Of a stretch of DNA of 52,705 bases, positions 43,917 to 51,990 are shown one piece after another. The notes below the pieces were generated by a model. That model saw only the letters and a program-made list of their open reading frames with translations. It had not been told where the DNA came from and ran no database searches. How positions within the stretch are numbered: the first letter of the stretch is position 1; each line of letters opens with the position of its first letter. Location of the stretch: the NCBI GenBank assembly GCA_965224275.1, contig CBDCYR010000010.1, positions 1-52,705 of the forward strand. The letters run 5' to 3'. The position numbers were made by a program, and so were the translations under genes. Origin of the DNA: CAUZWH01 sp965224275 (GTDB lineage: Bacteria > Pseudomonadota > Alphaproteobacteria > SHVV01).

Positions 43917-45512
43917 TTAGGCGAACCACCAACGTTCCATGACCCGATAGCCGTCCACCTCGGCGATACCCGCGACCTTATCGTCGTGTGCAATCTTATC
44001 CGAGGTGGCATCGAGGTTGTTGGGGAACGCATACGTGATCGTCGCGCCCTGGTCGCGGAGGATTTGCTGCATTTCGCGATAAATCTCACGACGCAGATTT
44101 TCATCAACGGTTTTAAGCGACTCGTTTAGGATCGATTCGAAGCGTTCGTTGCTCCACCCGGTCTCGTTGGCACCGGCGCCAGCAACATTGGCCCAACTGA
44201 ATATGACGGCCTCGGTCGCCCGACCTGAATATCGGCTGAAGATCCAGGGCTTTTTCCTCCAGATGTTTGACCAATAGCCATCGGCAGGTGCCTGGATCGG
44301 CGAGATGTTTATACCCGCGGGCCGCGCATGTTCTTTCATGAGTGCCGCCACGTCGGCCGCACCGTCGGATACAGCGACTGAGTGCGTCAGCTCCACGTCA
44401 AGTGAATCAAGGCCGGCTTTCTTTAGGTGGAACTTGGCCTTGTCGGGATCGTAGGCGAGCCTGGGGAGATCCGATGCGTAGTATTTATAGGTCGGCCCGA
44501 TCGGGTTGTCGTTACCGGGAGCGGCGTGTCCGTTGAGGGGACCGTTGATGATCGCGTCGCGATCGACGGCGTGTTTGAGCGCCAGGCGCAGGTCGACATT
44601 GTCAAACGGCGGCACCTTTACGAGCATCGGTGCGTTAAAATGGCCACCGCCGGGAACCTCGACGATGCGGATCCCCGGCACCTTGGCCAACAACCCCACG
44701 GTCTTGGGATCGACGCGGTTCATGATGTCGATGGCGCCCGATCGCAACGCGCTCGAGCGCGCCGCTGGATCGTTAATGGCGGTCAATTCGATGCCGTCAA
44801 AGTGCCCACGTCCAGCCTTCCAGTAGTTTGGATTGCGCTTCAAGACGGCGCGGCTACCGGGCGTAAAACTTTCGAGAATAAAGGGGCCGGTGCCGACGCC
44901 GGTTAAGTCCAAACGTCCGCTCGAATCGGCGGGCAGGATGTTCAAATGCATATCGGTGAGTAGCGCCGGAAAGTCTGCATTCGATCTCTTGAGCGTGAAG
45001 ACTACCGTCGACTTGTCGGCGATCTTGATGTCCACGACATCGGCGAGGAAGCCTTTTCCAGCCGACTTCGTGTCTGGGCCGCGGTGGTGATTCATCGATG
45101 CCAGCACGTCGTCGGCGGTCATCGTCTTGCCGTTGTGAAACTCGATATTACTGCGCAGACGGAAGGTCCATGTCATCAGGTCGGCAGACGCATCCCACGA
45201 CTCGGCAAGTTCCGGCACGATGTCAGCGTTCGGCGTGACTTCGGTAAGGTTGTTCCGGAGCCCCCAGGTTAGCGAGTACATGAACTGTTCGATGGCCCTG
45301 CCGGGATCAAGTGTGTCGCCAGATGCACCACCAACCATGCCTATCCGCGCGATACCACCCTTCTTAGGGACGGCGGCACGGGCCTGGCCGATTAACATCG
45401 GCGCCGCTGCGATGCCGCCGATTGCGGCGGTGGTTGTTTTCAGGAAACGGCGGCGGGTCAAATCGCCTGACAAAACACTGCGCGCACTTAGGTTGCTTGT
45501 ATTGTTTGACAT
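43917..45512 (-). CDS. ABC substrate-binding protein, family 5, Tat-exported (operon copy)
   Basis: 531 residues from ATG 45510-45512 with GGGAGGC upstream. Twin-arginine signal LTRRRFLKTTTAAIGGIAAAPMLIGQARA. SBP_bac_5 signature DIVPELAESWDASADLMTWTFRLRSNIEFHNGKTMTADDV, and the same closing motif YRVMERWWFA as its paralogue at 25704-27290. The family binds peptides, opines, nickel complexes or other oligomers. The upstream amidase and downstream oxygenases favour an amide-containing organic ligand (inference). Confidence 0.94.
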   Translation of the reverse strand: MSNNTSNLSARSVLSGDLTRRRFLKTTTAAIGGIAAAPMLIGQARAAVPKKGGIARIGMVGGASGDTLDPGRAIEQFMYSLTWGLRNNLTEVTPNADIVPELAESWDASADLMTWTFRLRSNIEFHNGKTMTADDVLASMNHHRGPDTKSAGKGFLADVVDIKIADKSTVVFTLKRSNADFPALLTDMHLNILPADSSGRLDLTGVGTGPFILESFTPGSRAVLKRNPNYWKAGRGHFDGIELTAINDPAARSSALRSGAIDIMNRVDPKTVGLLAKVPGIRIVEVPGGGHFNAPMLVKVPPFDNVDLRLALKHAVDRDAIINGPLNGHAAPGNDNPIGPTYKYYASDLPRLAYDPDKAKFHLKKAGLDSLDVELTHSVAVSDGAADVAALMKEHARPAGINISPIQAPADGYWSNIWRKKPWIFSRYSGRATEAVIFSWANVAGAGANETGWSNERFESILNESLKTVDENLRREIYREMQQILRDQGATITYAFPNNLDATSDKIAHDDKVAGIAEVDGYRVMERWWFA

Positions 45513-45576
45513 AGTTGCCTCCCGAGCGTTTGTGATTATGCCGATTAGTATCGCGTAACCCGGCTGGATTATCGAG

Positions 45577-46959
45577 TCACGACTTGTGGCCAAACGCCTC
45601 GAGGATCCAGCGTGCCACGCCGAACAACGCGGCATCGTCGTGCATGTACCCGATAACCTGAAGCCCTAGCGGCATGCCCTCCACCTCGAGAACCGGGATG
45701 CTAAGCGACGGTGCACCGAGGAGCGACGAAGGTACGGCGAAGGCCGGATCACCGGTGCTTTCGAGACCGACCGGTGCCGCGCCCGGCGCTGCCAGGGTGA
45801 CAAAGGCGGAGATCGAGCCTTTGAGCGCCGCGTGTTGCTGGCGTATCGATTCGCGCCGCGTCAACGCCAGGCGATAGTCTTCGGCGGTCAGGGTCTCCCA
45901 GTTGGCCAGAAGCTGAGAAATGCTCTCGCTGAGGCCATTCGGTCCGCGATCCCGATATGCGTTGATGGGCCATCGTAATTCATAGCCGCAAATATCGTTG
46001 GTGACCGCCGTGGCAGATTGGATCGTCTCTTCAAACTCGGCGACCTGTCTGTCGTTCGATTTGGATACGATCGTGACGCCCTTCTCCGTAAGCAAATCCA
46101 TTGCTCGTTCGAACTTATCCTGGACGTGCGGCTCGCATTGCGACCAACCCGCTGTCTCCAGTTTCGCCAGCACTTTCGGCTGCGTGGAAAGCGCCAACTC
46201 GGCACCGCCAAAGAGGCCCGGATGACCGGGATCACCGCCAGCGAAATGTGCAGCCTCATAGGCCGCGATCCATGCATCGGTGAGACAACCAGCCAGCATG
46301 CCAATTACGGACTGGCTCAGGTTGGAATGCCCTCCGGAACGGTTTAGTGCGCCAAGCGTAGGCTTGAAGCCAACATTGGCGCAGTAGCTCGCGGGACGAA
46401 TTAGAGAGCCGACCACTTGGCTGCCGATCGCAGCCGGCAGCATCCGTGCGCCGACGGCCGCCGCCGACCCGCTGGACGATCCTCCGGGCGTTCGCGTCAG
46501 ATCGAACGGATTTTGCGTCGGTCCGGGATTGCGGAACCCGAACTCAGTGGTGACCGTCTTGCCGAGAACCACCGCGCCCGCCCCGCGCAAGCCATAGACC
46601 GTGGCGCAATCGCGGTTCGTGCGCCAATTCTTGAACAGCGGACTGCCCATTTGCGTCGGCATGTCCGCGGTCTCGTACAGGTCCTTAACGCCAAACGGCA
46701 TGCCGTCGACACGCGAGCGCGGCCGGCCCCGAAGGTAGCGTTTTGTCGACTCGTCGGCGGCCGTGCGAGCCCCCTCGATATTGAGGCAGACGAATGCGCG
46801 CACATCAGGCTCGCGTTCGTCGATCGTCTCCAAGCAGCGCTCGAGATAGGCGCGCGGCGTATCGCTGCCATCCACAAAGCGCGGCACGTTGTCATGGAAC
46901 GTCAGCAGCTTGATATCACCGGGATCGCGGCGATCGGCATCCGTCGCTTTATTGTCCAC
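45577..46959 (-). CDS. Amidase (amidase-signature family), first gene of the operon
   Basis: 460 residues. Catalytic Lys in GMPFGVKDLYETADMPTQMGS (about 92), the Gly/Ser-rich stretch TPGGSSSGSAAAVGARMLPAAIGSQ with the cis-Ser, and the nucleophile Ser in VVGSLIRPASYCANVGFKPT. The triad is complete, though the usual TDTGGSIR is altered to SQVVGSLIR. No signal peptide, so it is cytoplasmic and would act on an imported amide or ester. The 300-base gap on its other side (46960-47262) separates it from the divergent HDO2 gene and must carry both promoters. Confidence 0.92.
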   Translation of the reverse strand: MDNKATDADRRDPGDIKLLTFHDNVPRFVDGSDTPRAYLERCLETIDEREPDVRAFVCLNIEGARTAADESTKRYLRGRPRSRVDGMPFGVKDLYETADMPTQMGSPLFKNWRTNRDCATVYGLRGAGAVVLGKTVTTEFGFRNPGPTQNPFDLTRTPGGSSSGSAAAVGARMLPAAIGSQVVGSLIRPASYCANVGFKPTLGALNRSGGHSNLSQSVIGMLAGCLTDAWIAAYEAAHFAGGDPGHPGLFGGAELALSTQPKVLAKLETAGWSQCEPHVQDKFERAMDLLTEKGVTIVSKSNDRQVAEFEETIQSATAVTNDICGYELRWPINAYRDRGPNGLSESISQLLANWETLTAEDYRLALTRRESIRQQHAALKGSISAFVTLAAPGAAPVGLESTGDPAFAVPSSLLGAPSLSIPVLEVEGMPLGLQVIGYMHDDAALFGVARWILEAFGHKS

Positions 46960-47262
46960 GGCGGTTCCTTCCGCGTAGTCCGCCGCACGGGGTCCGCCCA
47001 GAACGGCAACGCGCAGCGATCGTCACGAACGCGAGCGTAGCATGCTCAAGAAGGAACGCTACCGGTTGCGAGACGCTGCTTCGAGATTGGCGCGTATGTC
47101 GTGGCAACCTGTACTCGACCACCTTCGACAGTGCAGTCTGCCCGATACCACGCGACGTAGACCTTCCGATACCGATGGCTACTGTTGGGAGGGGATGTTT
47201 GACGCGTCATTCAGCAGCACATAAAACCGCGCGAGCCCGTGGGGTGATCAGAGGAGGAAACG
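46960..47262. promoter_or_regulatory. Divergent intergenic region between amidase operon and HDO2
   Basis: 303 bases with no plausible gene, lying between two divergent starts. The only clear element is the GAGGAGG ribosome-binding site of HDO2 at 47251-47257. Operators or promoters cannot be named by eye. It is the natural place for shared regulation of the two units. Confidence 0.5.
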
Positions 47263-47967
47263 ATGACGCAGTCGGACACGGATTACGGGACGGTGTTGGA
47301 GAAGATCAACGCCATCAACGCGGCCAAGCACCGCCGCAATCATCCGCTGTGGATCGCACTTTTGGGGGGCGAGCTGAGCCGGCTGCAGGTTGCCGAGTTC
47401 TTGCGTCAGTTCAGCGTCATCCCGCTTTACAACCACTTCTTCCATGGACCGCTTTACGTGAACTGTCCCAATCCGAAGTGGCGCGCCCGCATGGCGGAAG
47501 TCGTCTACGAAGAAGGCACCGGCAACCTATACTCAAACGGCGTGCCCCACTGGCAGCTCTACATTCAGATGGGCGAGGCGTTCGGTATTGGCGCCGACGA
47601 GATGTACGCGACCGAGTACGGCGCCGGCGCATTAGCGGTGCGCGCGTTCATGACCGCAACCTGCGCCCGCAGCTTCCTTGAAGGGGTCGCCGCCATGTCG
47701 CTTGCCGGCGAAGCTCAAGTGCCCGGAATCGCGGGGAAAGTCTCGGACGTTTTCGTCGAACATTACGGGCTGACACGCGAGCAAGCCATGTTCTACGCCG
47801 TTCACGAAGAAGCCGACCGCGACCACTCCGAAGCCGGGCTTGAGTTCTTACGCGAGTTCGCCAAAACCGATATGGACCTCGACCTCGTGGTCCGTACGGT
47901 GCGCGATTGTATCGAGGTGAATTGGTGGATGTATAGCGACATACTTCGGCGCCTCGAAGACATTTGA
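47263..47967 (+). CDS. Heme-oxygenase-like diiron protein (PqqC/TenA/CADD-type), HDO2
   Basis: 234 residues from ATG 47263 with GAGGAGG 6 bases upstream. All-helical PqqC-like protein: NHPLWIALLGGELSRLQVAEFLRQF opens the fold. Candidate diiron ligands: Glu83/Glu84 and His96 (YEEGTGNLYSNGVPH), Glu150 (SLAGEAQVPG), His181-x3-Asp185-x2-His188 (HEEADRDH). Compared with HDO1 the spacing between the first Glu and His is longer by five. The family uses O2 at a diiron site; PqqC itself is cofactorless, but it lacks this ligand set. It heads a three-gene unit with a hydrolase and an SDR. Confidence 0.85.
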   Translation: MTQSDTDYGTVLEKINAINAAKHRRNHPLWIALLGGELSRLQVAEFLRQFSVIPLYNHFFHGPLYVNCPNPKWRARMAEVVYEEGTGNLYSNGVPHWQLYIQMGEAFGIGADEMYATEYGAGALAVRAFMTATCARSFLEGVAAMSLAGEAQVPGIAGKVSDVFVEHYGLTREQAMFYAVHEEADRDHSEAGLEFLREFAKTDMDLDLVVRTVRDCIEVNWWMYSDILRRLEDI

Positions 47968-47976
47968 TAGGCGCTC

Positions 47977-48903
47977 GTGACAGACGCTCGCGATTCTCTG
48001 GACCGAACCGCTACCATGACGATCGAGGATGTGAGCTTCTTTTCCGGGCCTGGATTGCGCTTGGCCGCGCAGCTTTATCTGCCCGATCCAGCCAACGACC
48101 GCGGCGCCGGCGTGGTGTTTTGCCTGGGCTTCGGCGGCGTCAAGGAAGGGACGCCTGTGGGTCTGTCGACCCGGCTCGCAGCACATGGCTATACCGTGCT
48201 GAGCTTCGACTATCGCGGCTTTGGCGGTAGCGAGGGTGTGCGTGGCCGGCTGGTGCCCAACGAACAGGTCGAGGACGCCACGCATGCGCTGGAGTTTCTC
48301 GCCGCGCGGGCCGGTGTCGAGCCCCACCGGATCGGCCTGTACGGGACCAGTTTTGGCGGCGGCATCGCCTTGCTGGCGGCACGGCGCAGCGATCGCGCGC
48401 GTGCATTGGTGGTCACCGTGCCGGTGGTCTCGGGCGGTGATTGGCTGCGCAGCCTGTGCCGCGGGTACGAGTTCCAGGAGCTCGAGCAACGCTCCCGCAA
48501 CGCCATCGCCCAAAAGACCTTGTCCGGCGAGATCGAGATGGTCGACCGGTTCGAGATCATGATCCCCGATCCGGTGACACGGCAGATCTATCAGGAGCCC
48601 TTCCCCATGGCCCTGGAGACGTTTGTTCACGTGCTCGGCCACGAACCGATTGCGGCGGCCGAACGGATCGAGATCCCGGTCGGCGTGATTGGGGTCACCA
48701 ACGATCAGCTGGTGCCACCGAGCCAATCGACGCAGCTGTTCGAGCGGCTGCCCGGGCCCAAGATGCTGGCGATGCTCGATGGCGACGATCACTTCGCGGT
48801 CTACGACCCGCTGCTCGACCAGGTGGCCATGCGCACGATCGCCTGGTTCGATGAACATCTCGCACCGGCAACCCCGAGCGGCGCGACTGGATTCCCGACA
48901 TGA
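47977..48903 (+). CDS. Alpha/beta hydrolase
   Basis: 308 residues from GTG 47977, nine bases after the HDO2 stop; an internal ATG at MTIEDVSFF is an alternative start. Fold markers: oxyanion strand VVFCLGFGGVKEG, YRGFGGSEG, nucleophile elbow GLYGTSFGGG (Ser about 128), late Asp in GVIGVTNDQLVPP and His in DGDDHFAVYD. The triad is complete. DLH- or S9-like esterase/peptidase type; the exact substrate is unclear. Its end overlaps the SDR start by 4 bases (ATGA), so the two are translationally coupled. Confidence 0.88.
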   Translation: MTDARDSLDRTATMTIEDVSFFSGPGLRLAAQLYLPDPANDRGAGVVFCLGFGGVKEGTPVGLSTRLAAHGYTVLSFDYRGFGGSEGVRGRLVPNEQVEDATHALEFLAARAGVEPHRIGLYGTSFGGGIALLAARRSDRARALVVTVPVVSGGDWLRSLCRGYEFQELEQRSRNAIAQKTLSGEIEMVDRFEIMIPDPVTRQIYQEPFPMALETFVHVLGHEPIAAAERIEIPVGVIGVTNDQLVPPSQSTQLFERLPGPKMLAMLDGDDHFAVYDPLLDQVAMRTIAWFDEHLAPATPSGATGFPT

Positions 48904-49676
48904 CCACGGACGCACCCCTTGCGGCACTGATCACTGGCGGTACCAAGGGAGTCGGGCGGGCCATCGCGCTGCGTCTGGCGCGGCCCGGCGCACAACTGTT
49001 CCTCAATTACCGTAGCGATGACGCAGCGGCAACAGCAACCGCGGCTGAAGCAACCCAGCGGGGCGCCGAGGTGCATACGATCCGCCGCAGCCTGGCCGAC
49101 GCGGCAGGTGCGCAATCGGTTATCGAGGCGGTGGCGGCACAGACCGATCGGCTCGACGCGCTGGTGCACTCGGCAGCCATCCCGCATCCGGGTTACCTGA
49201 TGACCCAGGATCTCGACGAGGTGCACGAGGCGATCGAGGTCGGCGGGTTGGCGCTGCTGTATTTGGTGCGCGCGGCGGCGCAATTGCTCGGGTCGGGCAG
49301 CACGGTGCTGTTCCTGGCGGGCCGCGCGGTTGAAACCGTGCTGCCCGCGCACGGGGCGCTGGCCGCAGCCAAGGCGCTCGGCGAGTGTATGGTGCGCTAC
49401 CTGGGGATCGAATGCGCGGGCCAGGGCATCAGCGTCAACACACTCAGCGTCGGGCCCATCGATACCGAGCTTTATCGGACCGTCAATGCCTTCACCGCAC
49501 CCGATGCGACCGGCGGCGCCCCGTCGACGCCGGCGGGCCGGCCGTTGACTGCTGAAGACGCAGCCGAGGTCGCGGCATTCCTGATTTCACCGGCCGCGAA
49601 TATGATCCGGGGTCAAACGGTGCTGGTCGACGGCGGACTCGGCACCACCATCCGTGCGCCGCGTGGTGGTTCCTGA
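48900..49676 (+). CDS. Atypical SDR with altered catalytic residues
   Basis: 258 residues. The cofactor motif ITGGTKGVGRAIALRLA is normal. NNAG is replaced by HSAAIPHPG. The catalytic block reads STVLFLAGRAVETVLPAHGALAAAKALGECMVRYLG: Ser is replaced by Ala or Gly, and the Tyr expected four or seven residues before Lys is Leu or His. The arrangement resembles FabL-type enoyl reductases (Y-x6-K). SVNTLSVGPIDTELY and GQTVLVDGG are typical. It may bind cofactor without classical catalysis, or use the His. Confidence 0.85.
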   Translation: MTTDAPLAALITGGTKGVGRAIALRLARPGAQLFLNYRSDDAAATATAAEATQRGAEVHTIRRSLADAAGAQSVIEAVAAQTDRLDALVHSAAIPHPGYLMTQDLDEVHEAIEVGGLALLYLVRAAAQLLGSGSTVLFLAGRAVETVLPAHGALAAAKALGECMVRYLGIECAGQGISVNTLSVGPIDTELYRTVNAFTAPDATGGAPSTPAGRPLTAEDAAEVAAFLISPAANMIRGQTVLVDGGLGTTIRAPRGGS

Positions 49677-49929
49677 GATGCCCGGCGCGTCAAGCGGCTC
49701 GCGAGATCAGGAAATGTCAAAAGGGGAGGGGCCGCTTGGACCCCTCCGCGACGATGTGTAATGAGCAAGAAGCAGCGATCACTGCCCCGACATCAGATCC
49801 TTCTCCTCGACACGCATCTTCAGTTGCTGCACTACGCTGTCTGCGTGTTTGGCGACATGCTCCCATGGCGCAGAATTGAACGACGGGTGCGAGCTACCGG
49901 CGCCGACCCGGCGCTGCGAGCTCGTCCCT

Positions 49930-51105
49930 TCAGACGTAGTTGGGACCGTTGAGCGCTTCCCACACCAGCTTGTCGAAGTGGTGGGTGCTGTGCTCGCTCT
50001 TGATCGAACGCGCGGCATCAACCATTAAGCGCCCCTGCGAGAAGCCGCGGCTACGAATGCCCTGCTGCTGCTTTTCCATCGCATCGACGTCTTGCGGCAA
50101 GATGACATCGCGGTAGAAATTCATGCCAGCGACATCCTCGTCGGCGGGCGGAACGTTGCGGCACATATTGGTAACTTCGTGCGAGCTTTGTTCCAGCCCC
50201 CGCGGCATCACGCGCATAACCTTGAAATTGGGTCGTCCGCGGTCGGCAACGAAAATCAGGCCGGGCCACAGGTACCAGATGAACTTGGTGCTCTGGTATT
50301 GGTCCTCCGGCCGGGCCACGGGGATGATTCCGGGGTCGTCCTGGAGCTCGTCCGGGTTGGCGTGGATCGTGTGCTTGGCATAGAAATCGTGCTCTTCGGT
50401 GATCCACTCGGTTTTCGCCATGCTGCCGAAACCGGCACCCTTATGAAGATGGGGGCAGTGGTAGCACTCCATCTGATCGAGCACGAACTTCCAATTGGCC
50501 TGCACGACGCGGGGATCGTGCCGCGCCACCCGCAGCTCGAGCAGGTCGGGAACGGTCTCCAGCCAATCGGTCGCCAAGTCACCGGCGATTTCGCTGAGCG
50601 AGATTGCGTCGGGGTCGAGATTGACCAGCACCAGCGGACCCAGCTCCTCGACGCGAATTTCGCAAAGGGAGAAATCTTCTAGACGAAAGCCGGCGACGTT
50701 TTCGGCGTTGCCCGCCGCCTTTAACGAACCGGTGGTGTCGTATGACCAGGCGTGAAACGGGCAGGTGAAGATCGACTTGTTACCATGGCCTTCAGCGAGG
50801 ACGTGCCCGCGGTGCATGCACACATTGTAGAACGCGCGCAGCCGGCCATCTTTGGCCCGCACGACGAGAATTTTCTGATCGATGATCTCATTGGTGAGGT
50901 AGTCGCCGGGTTCACGCAGATCCTGGCCAAACCCCGCGAACTGCCAGGTCTTGAACCAGATCTCCTGCTTCTCGCGTTCGAAGATCTGGGGGTCGTAGTA
51001 ATAATGTGCGGGCAGCGTCGAGGAGAGCTCGGGGTTGGGATGAAACCGACCGGTGATGGTCTCAACCGCAGCAATGTTAGCTATAGGTCCCTCCCAATGG
51101 ATCAA
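49930..51105 (-). CDS. Rieske oxygenase alpha subunit E (choline/carnitine/betaine-type)
   Basis: Up to 391 residues. Rieske ligands C96-x-H98 (CMHRGH) and C115-x2-H118 (CPFHAW). The mononuclear site is DQMECYHCPHLHKG, the ECYHC-x3-H signature of CntA, GbcA and stachydrine demethylase, which oxidise quaternary or methylated amines. The start is uncertain: TTG 51103-51105 lacks a ribosome-binding site, while a strong GGGAGGG lies inside the frame and is followed only by ATA and ATT codons. No reductase gene is adjacent. It is transcribed towards the HDO2 unit, and the 250 bases between them (49677-49929) hold nothing recognisable. Confidence 0.9.
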   Translation of the reverse strand: MIHWEGPIANIAAVETITGRFHPNPELSSTLPAHYYYDPQIFEREKQEIWFKTWQFAGFGQDLREPGDYLTNEIIDQKILVVRAKDGRLRAFYNVCMHRGHVLAEGHGNKSIFTCPFHAWSYDTTGSLKAAGNAENVAGFRLEDFSLCEIRVEELGPLVLVNLDPDAISLSEIAGDLATDWLETVPDLLELRVARHDPRVVQANWKFVLDQMECYHCPHLHKGAGFGSMAKTEWITEEHDFYAKHTIHANPDELQDDPGIIPVARPEDQYQSTKFIWYLWPGLIFVADRGRPNFKVMRVMPRGLEQSSHEVTNMCRNVPPADEDVAGMNFYRDVILPQDVDAMEKQQQGIRSRGFSQGRLMVDAARSIKSEHSTHHFDKLVWEALNGPNYV

Positions 51106-51261
51106 CCGCTAATGGTGGGCCCGGGCTCGTCAAATATCAACGTGGGATCAAAGGGGCCGCTGGACGGCCTGTGGGTGCGCGGTTGGCGACAAACCTCCAA
51201 ACGAGGTCTTTTCGTGGTCGTCGGCGAGCATCAGAACCCAACGTTACGCCCAGCCGTGCGA

Positions 51262-51294
51262 ATAAAAACAGCCCCCGAGAAAATTCGGGGGCTG
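51262..51294 (-). terminator. Strong intrinsic terminator
   Basis: On the minus strand CAGCCCCCGA and TCGGGGGCTG form a perfect 10-bp stem with a 6-base loop, followed by TTTTTATT. It lies about 110 bases after the stop of the gene at 51404-51757, and supports that gene being transcribed. Confidence 0.9.
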
Positions 51295-51403
51295 AAGTAT
51301 GGTTTGCAGTATCACGCAGTTCGTAATAACCGCGCGATAGACCGACAGGATGGGAGGGAAACGTGGCAAAAAAGTGGCCGGTGGTCCCTAACGCGACGTT
51401 ACC

Positions 51404-51757
51404 TCAATCGGGATCTCCCGTGAGGCCTCCTTTGTGGTCTCCTTGGGGGTCTCCCTCGTGGTCTCCTTGGGGCAGCGACTTCCAGGTAACCAATCCCTCC
51501 AAGAATGAGTCGTCGAGATCTGGTTGGAGTGGATGGTCGAGACGGGTGTCAGCTGCAACGTGCGGCACCGCGTCAATCAGCTTCGCACCCTGACCGTCTG
51601 CGAGCGACATCGCCGTCGACTGCAGAAATGAGGCGACGCCGAGCAGTTCGTCGCGTCTGATGACGTTATTGCGGGCGATGCGATCAAGCACCGCAGCCGA
51701 CTCGCGAACGTTTCTCACATAATCGGAGTAATCGGGTTGCTGGAGAATGTGGGTCAT
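51404..51757 (-). CDS. Hypothetical protein with a PQGDH-repeat tail
   Basis: 117 residues from ATG 51755-51757. The body (PDYSDYVRNVRESAAVLDRIARNNVIRRDELLGVASFLQSTAMSLADGQG) looks helical and soluble. The tail PQGDHEGDPQGDHKGGLTGDPD is made by two copies of GTGGTCTCCTTGGGG (51434-51448 and 51458-51472) on the plus strand. No family is recognised. A strong terminator follows and a repeat-rich, palindromic region precedes it. Confidence 0.5.
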   Translation of the reverse strand: MTHILQQPDYSDYVRNVRESAAVLDRIARNNVIRRDELLGVASFLQSTAMSLADGQGAKLIDAVPHVAADTRLDHPLQPDLDDSFLEGLVTWKSLPQGDHEGDPQGDHKGGLTGDPD

Positions 51758-51889
51758 GTCTCAGGCTTTCCTTGTTGCTTGAGACATCGTCATCGCGGCG
51801 GGCAAAAACAATCCGGTGGATTCGGTATTTAGTTCGGTTGAAAATCCGGAAAATCCCTTATTTACTAATGAGTTATTAACGCCGAGGTG

Positions 51890-51968
51890 TGACGGCCGTT
51901 ACACTTTGGGTCGTGACGCGTGACGGCCGTCACCGAGTGAGGATTGTCACCGAGTGAGGGCTGTCACC
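51890..51968. repeat. Palindromes and 17-bp tandem repeats upstream of the small gene
   Basis: GTGACGGCCGTTACAC (51890, near-palindrome) and GTGACGGCCGTCAC (51920-51933, perfect palindrome) are exactly 30 bp apart. GTCACCGAGTGAGG recurs at 51929 and 51946 and as GTCACC at 51963, a 17-bp period. Preceded by AT-rich sequence (51850-51882), this could be a promoter with operators, though no regulator is encoded alongside. Confidence 0.6.
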
Positions 51969-51990
51969 ATGCGTCCGGTAGGCAATTGCG

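Noticed and set aside
49761..49952. 63-codon plus-strand frame between the SDR and Rieske E
   Set aside because: It overlaps the C-terminal codons of Rieske E on the other strand and shows no domain or ribosome-binding site.
51388..51576. 62-codon minus-strand frame rich in ETTKET repeats
   Set aside because: It is another frame over the same duplicated 15-mer that forms the tail of the 51404-51757 gene. The repeat alone keeps it open.
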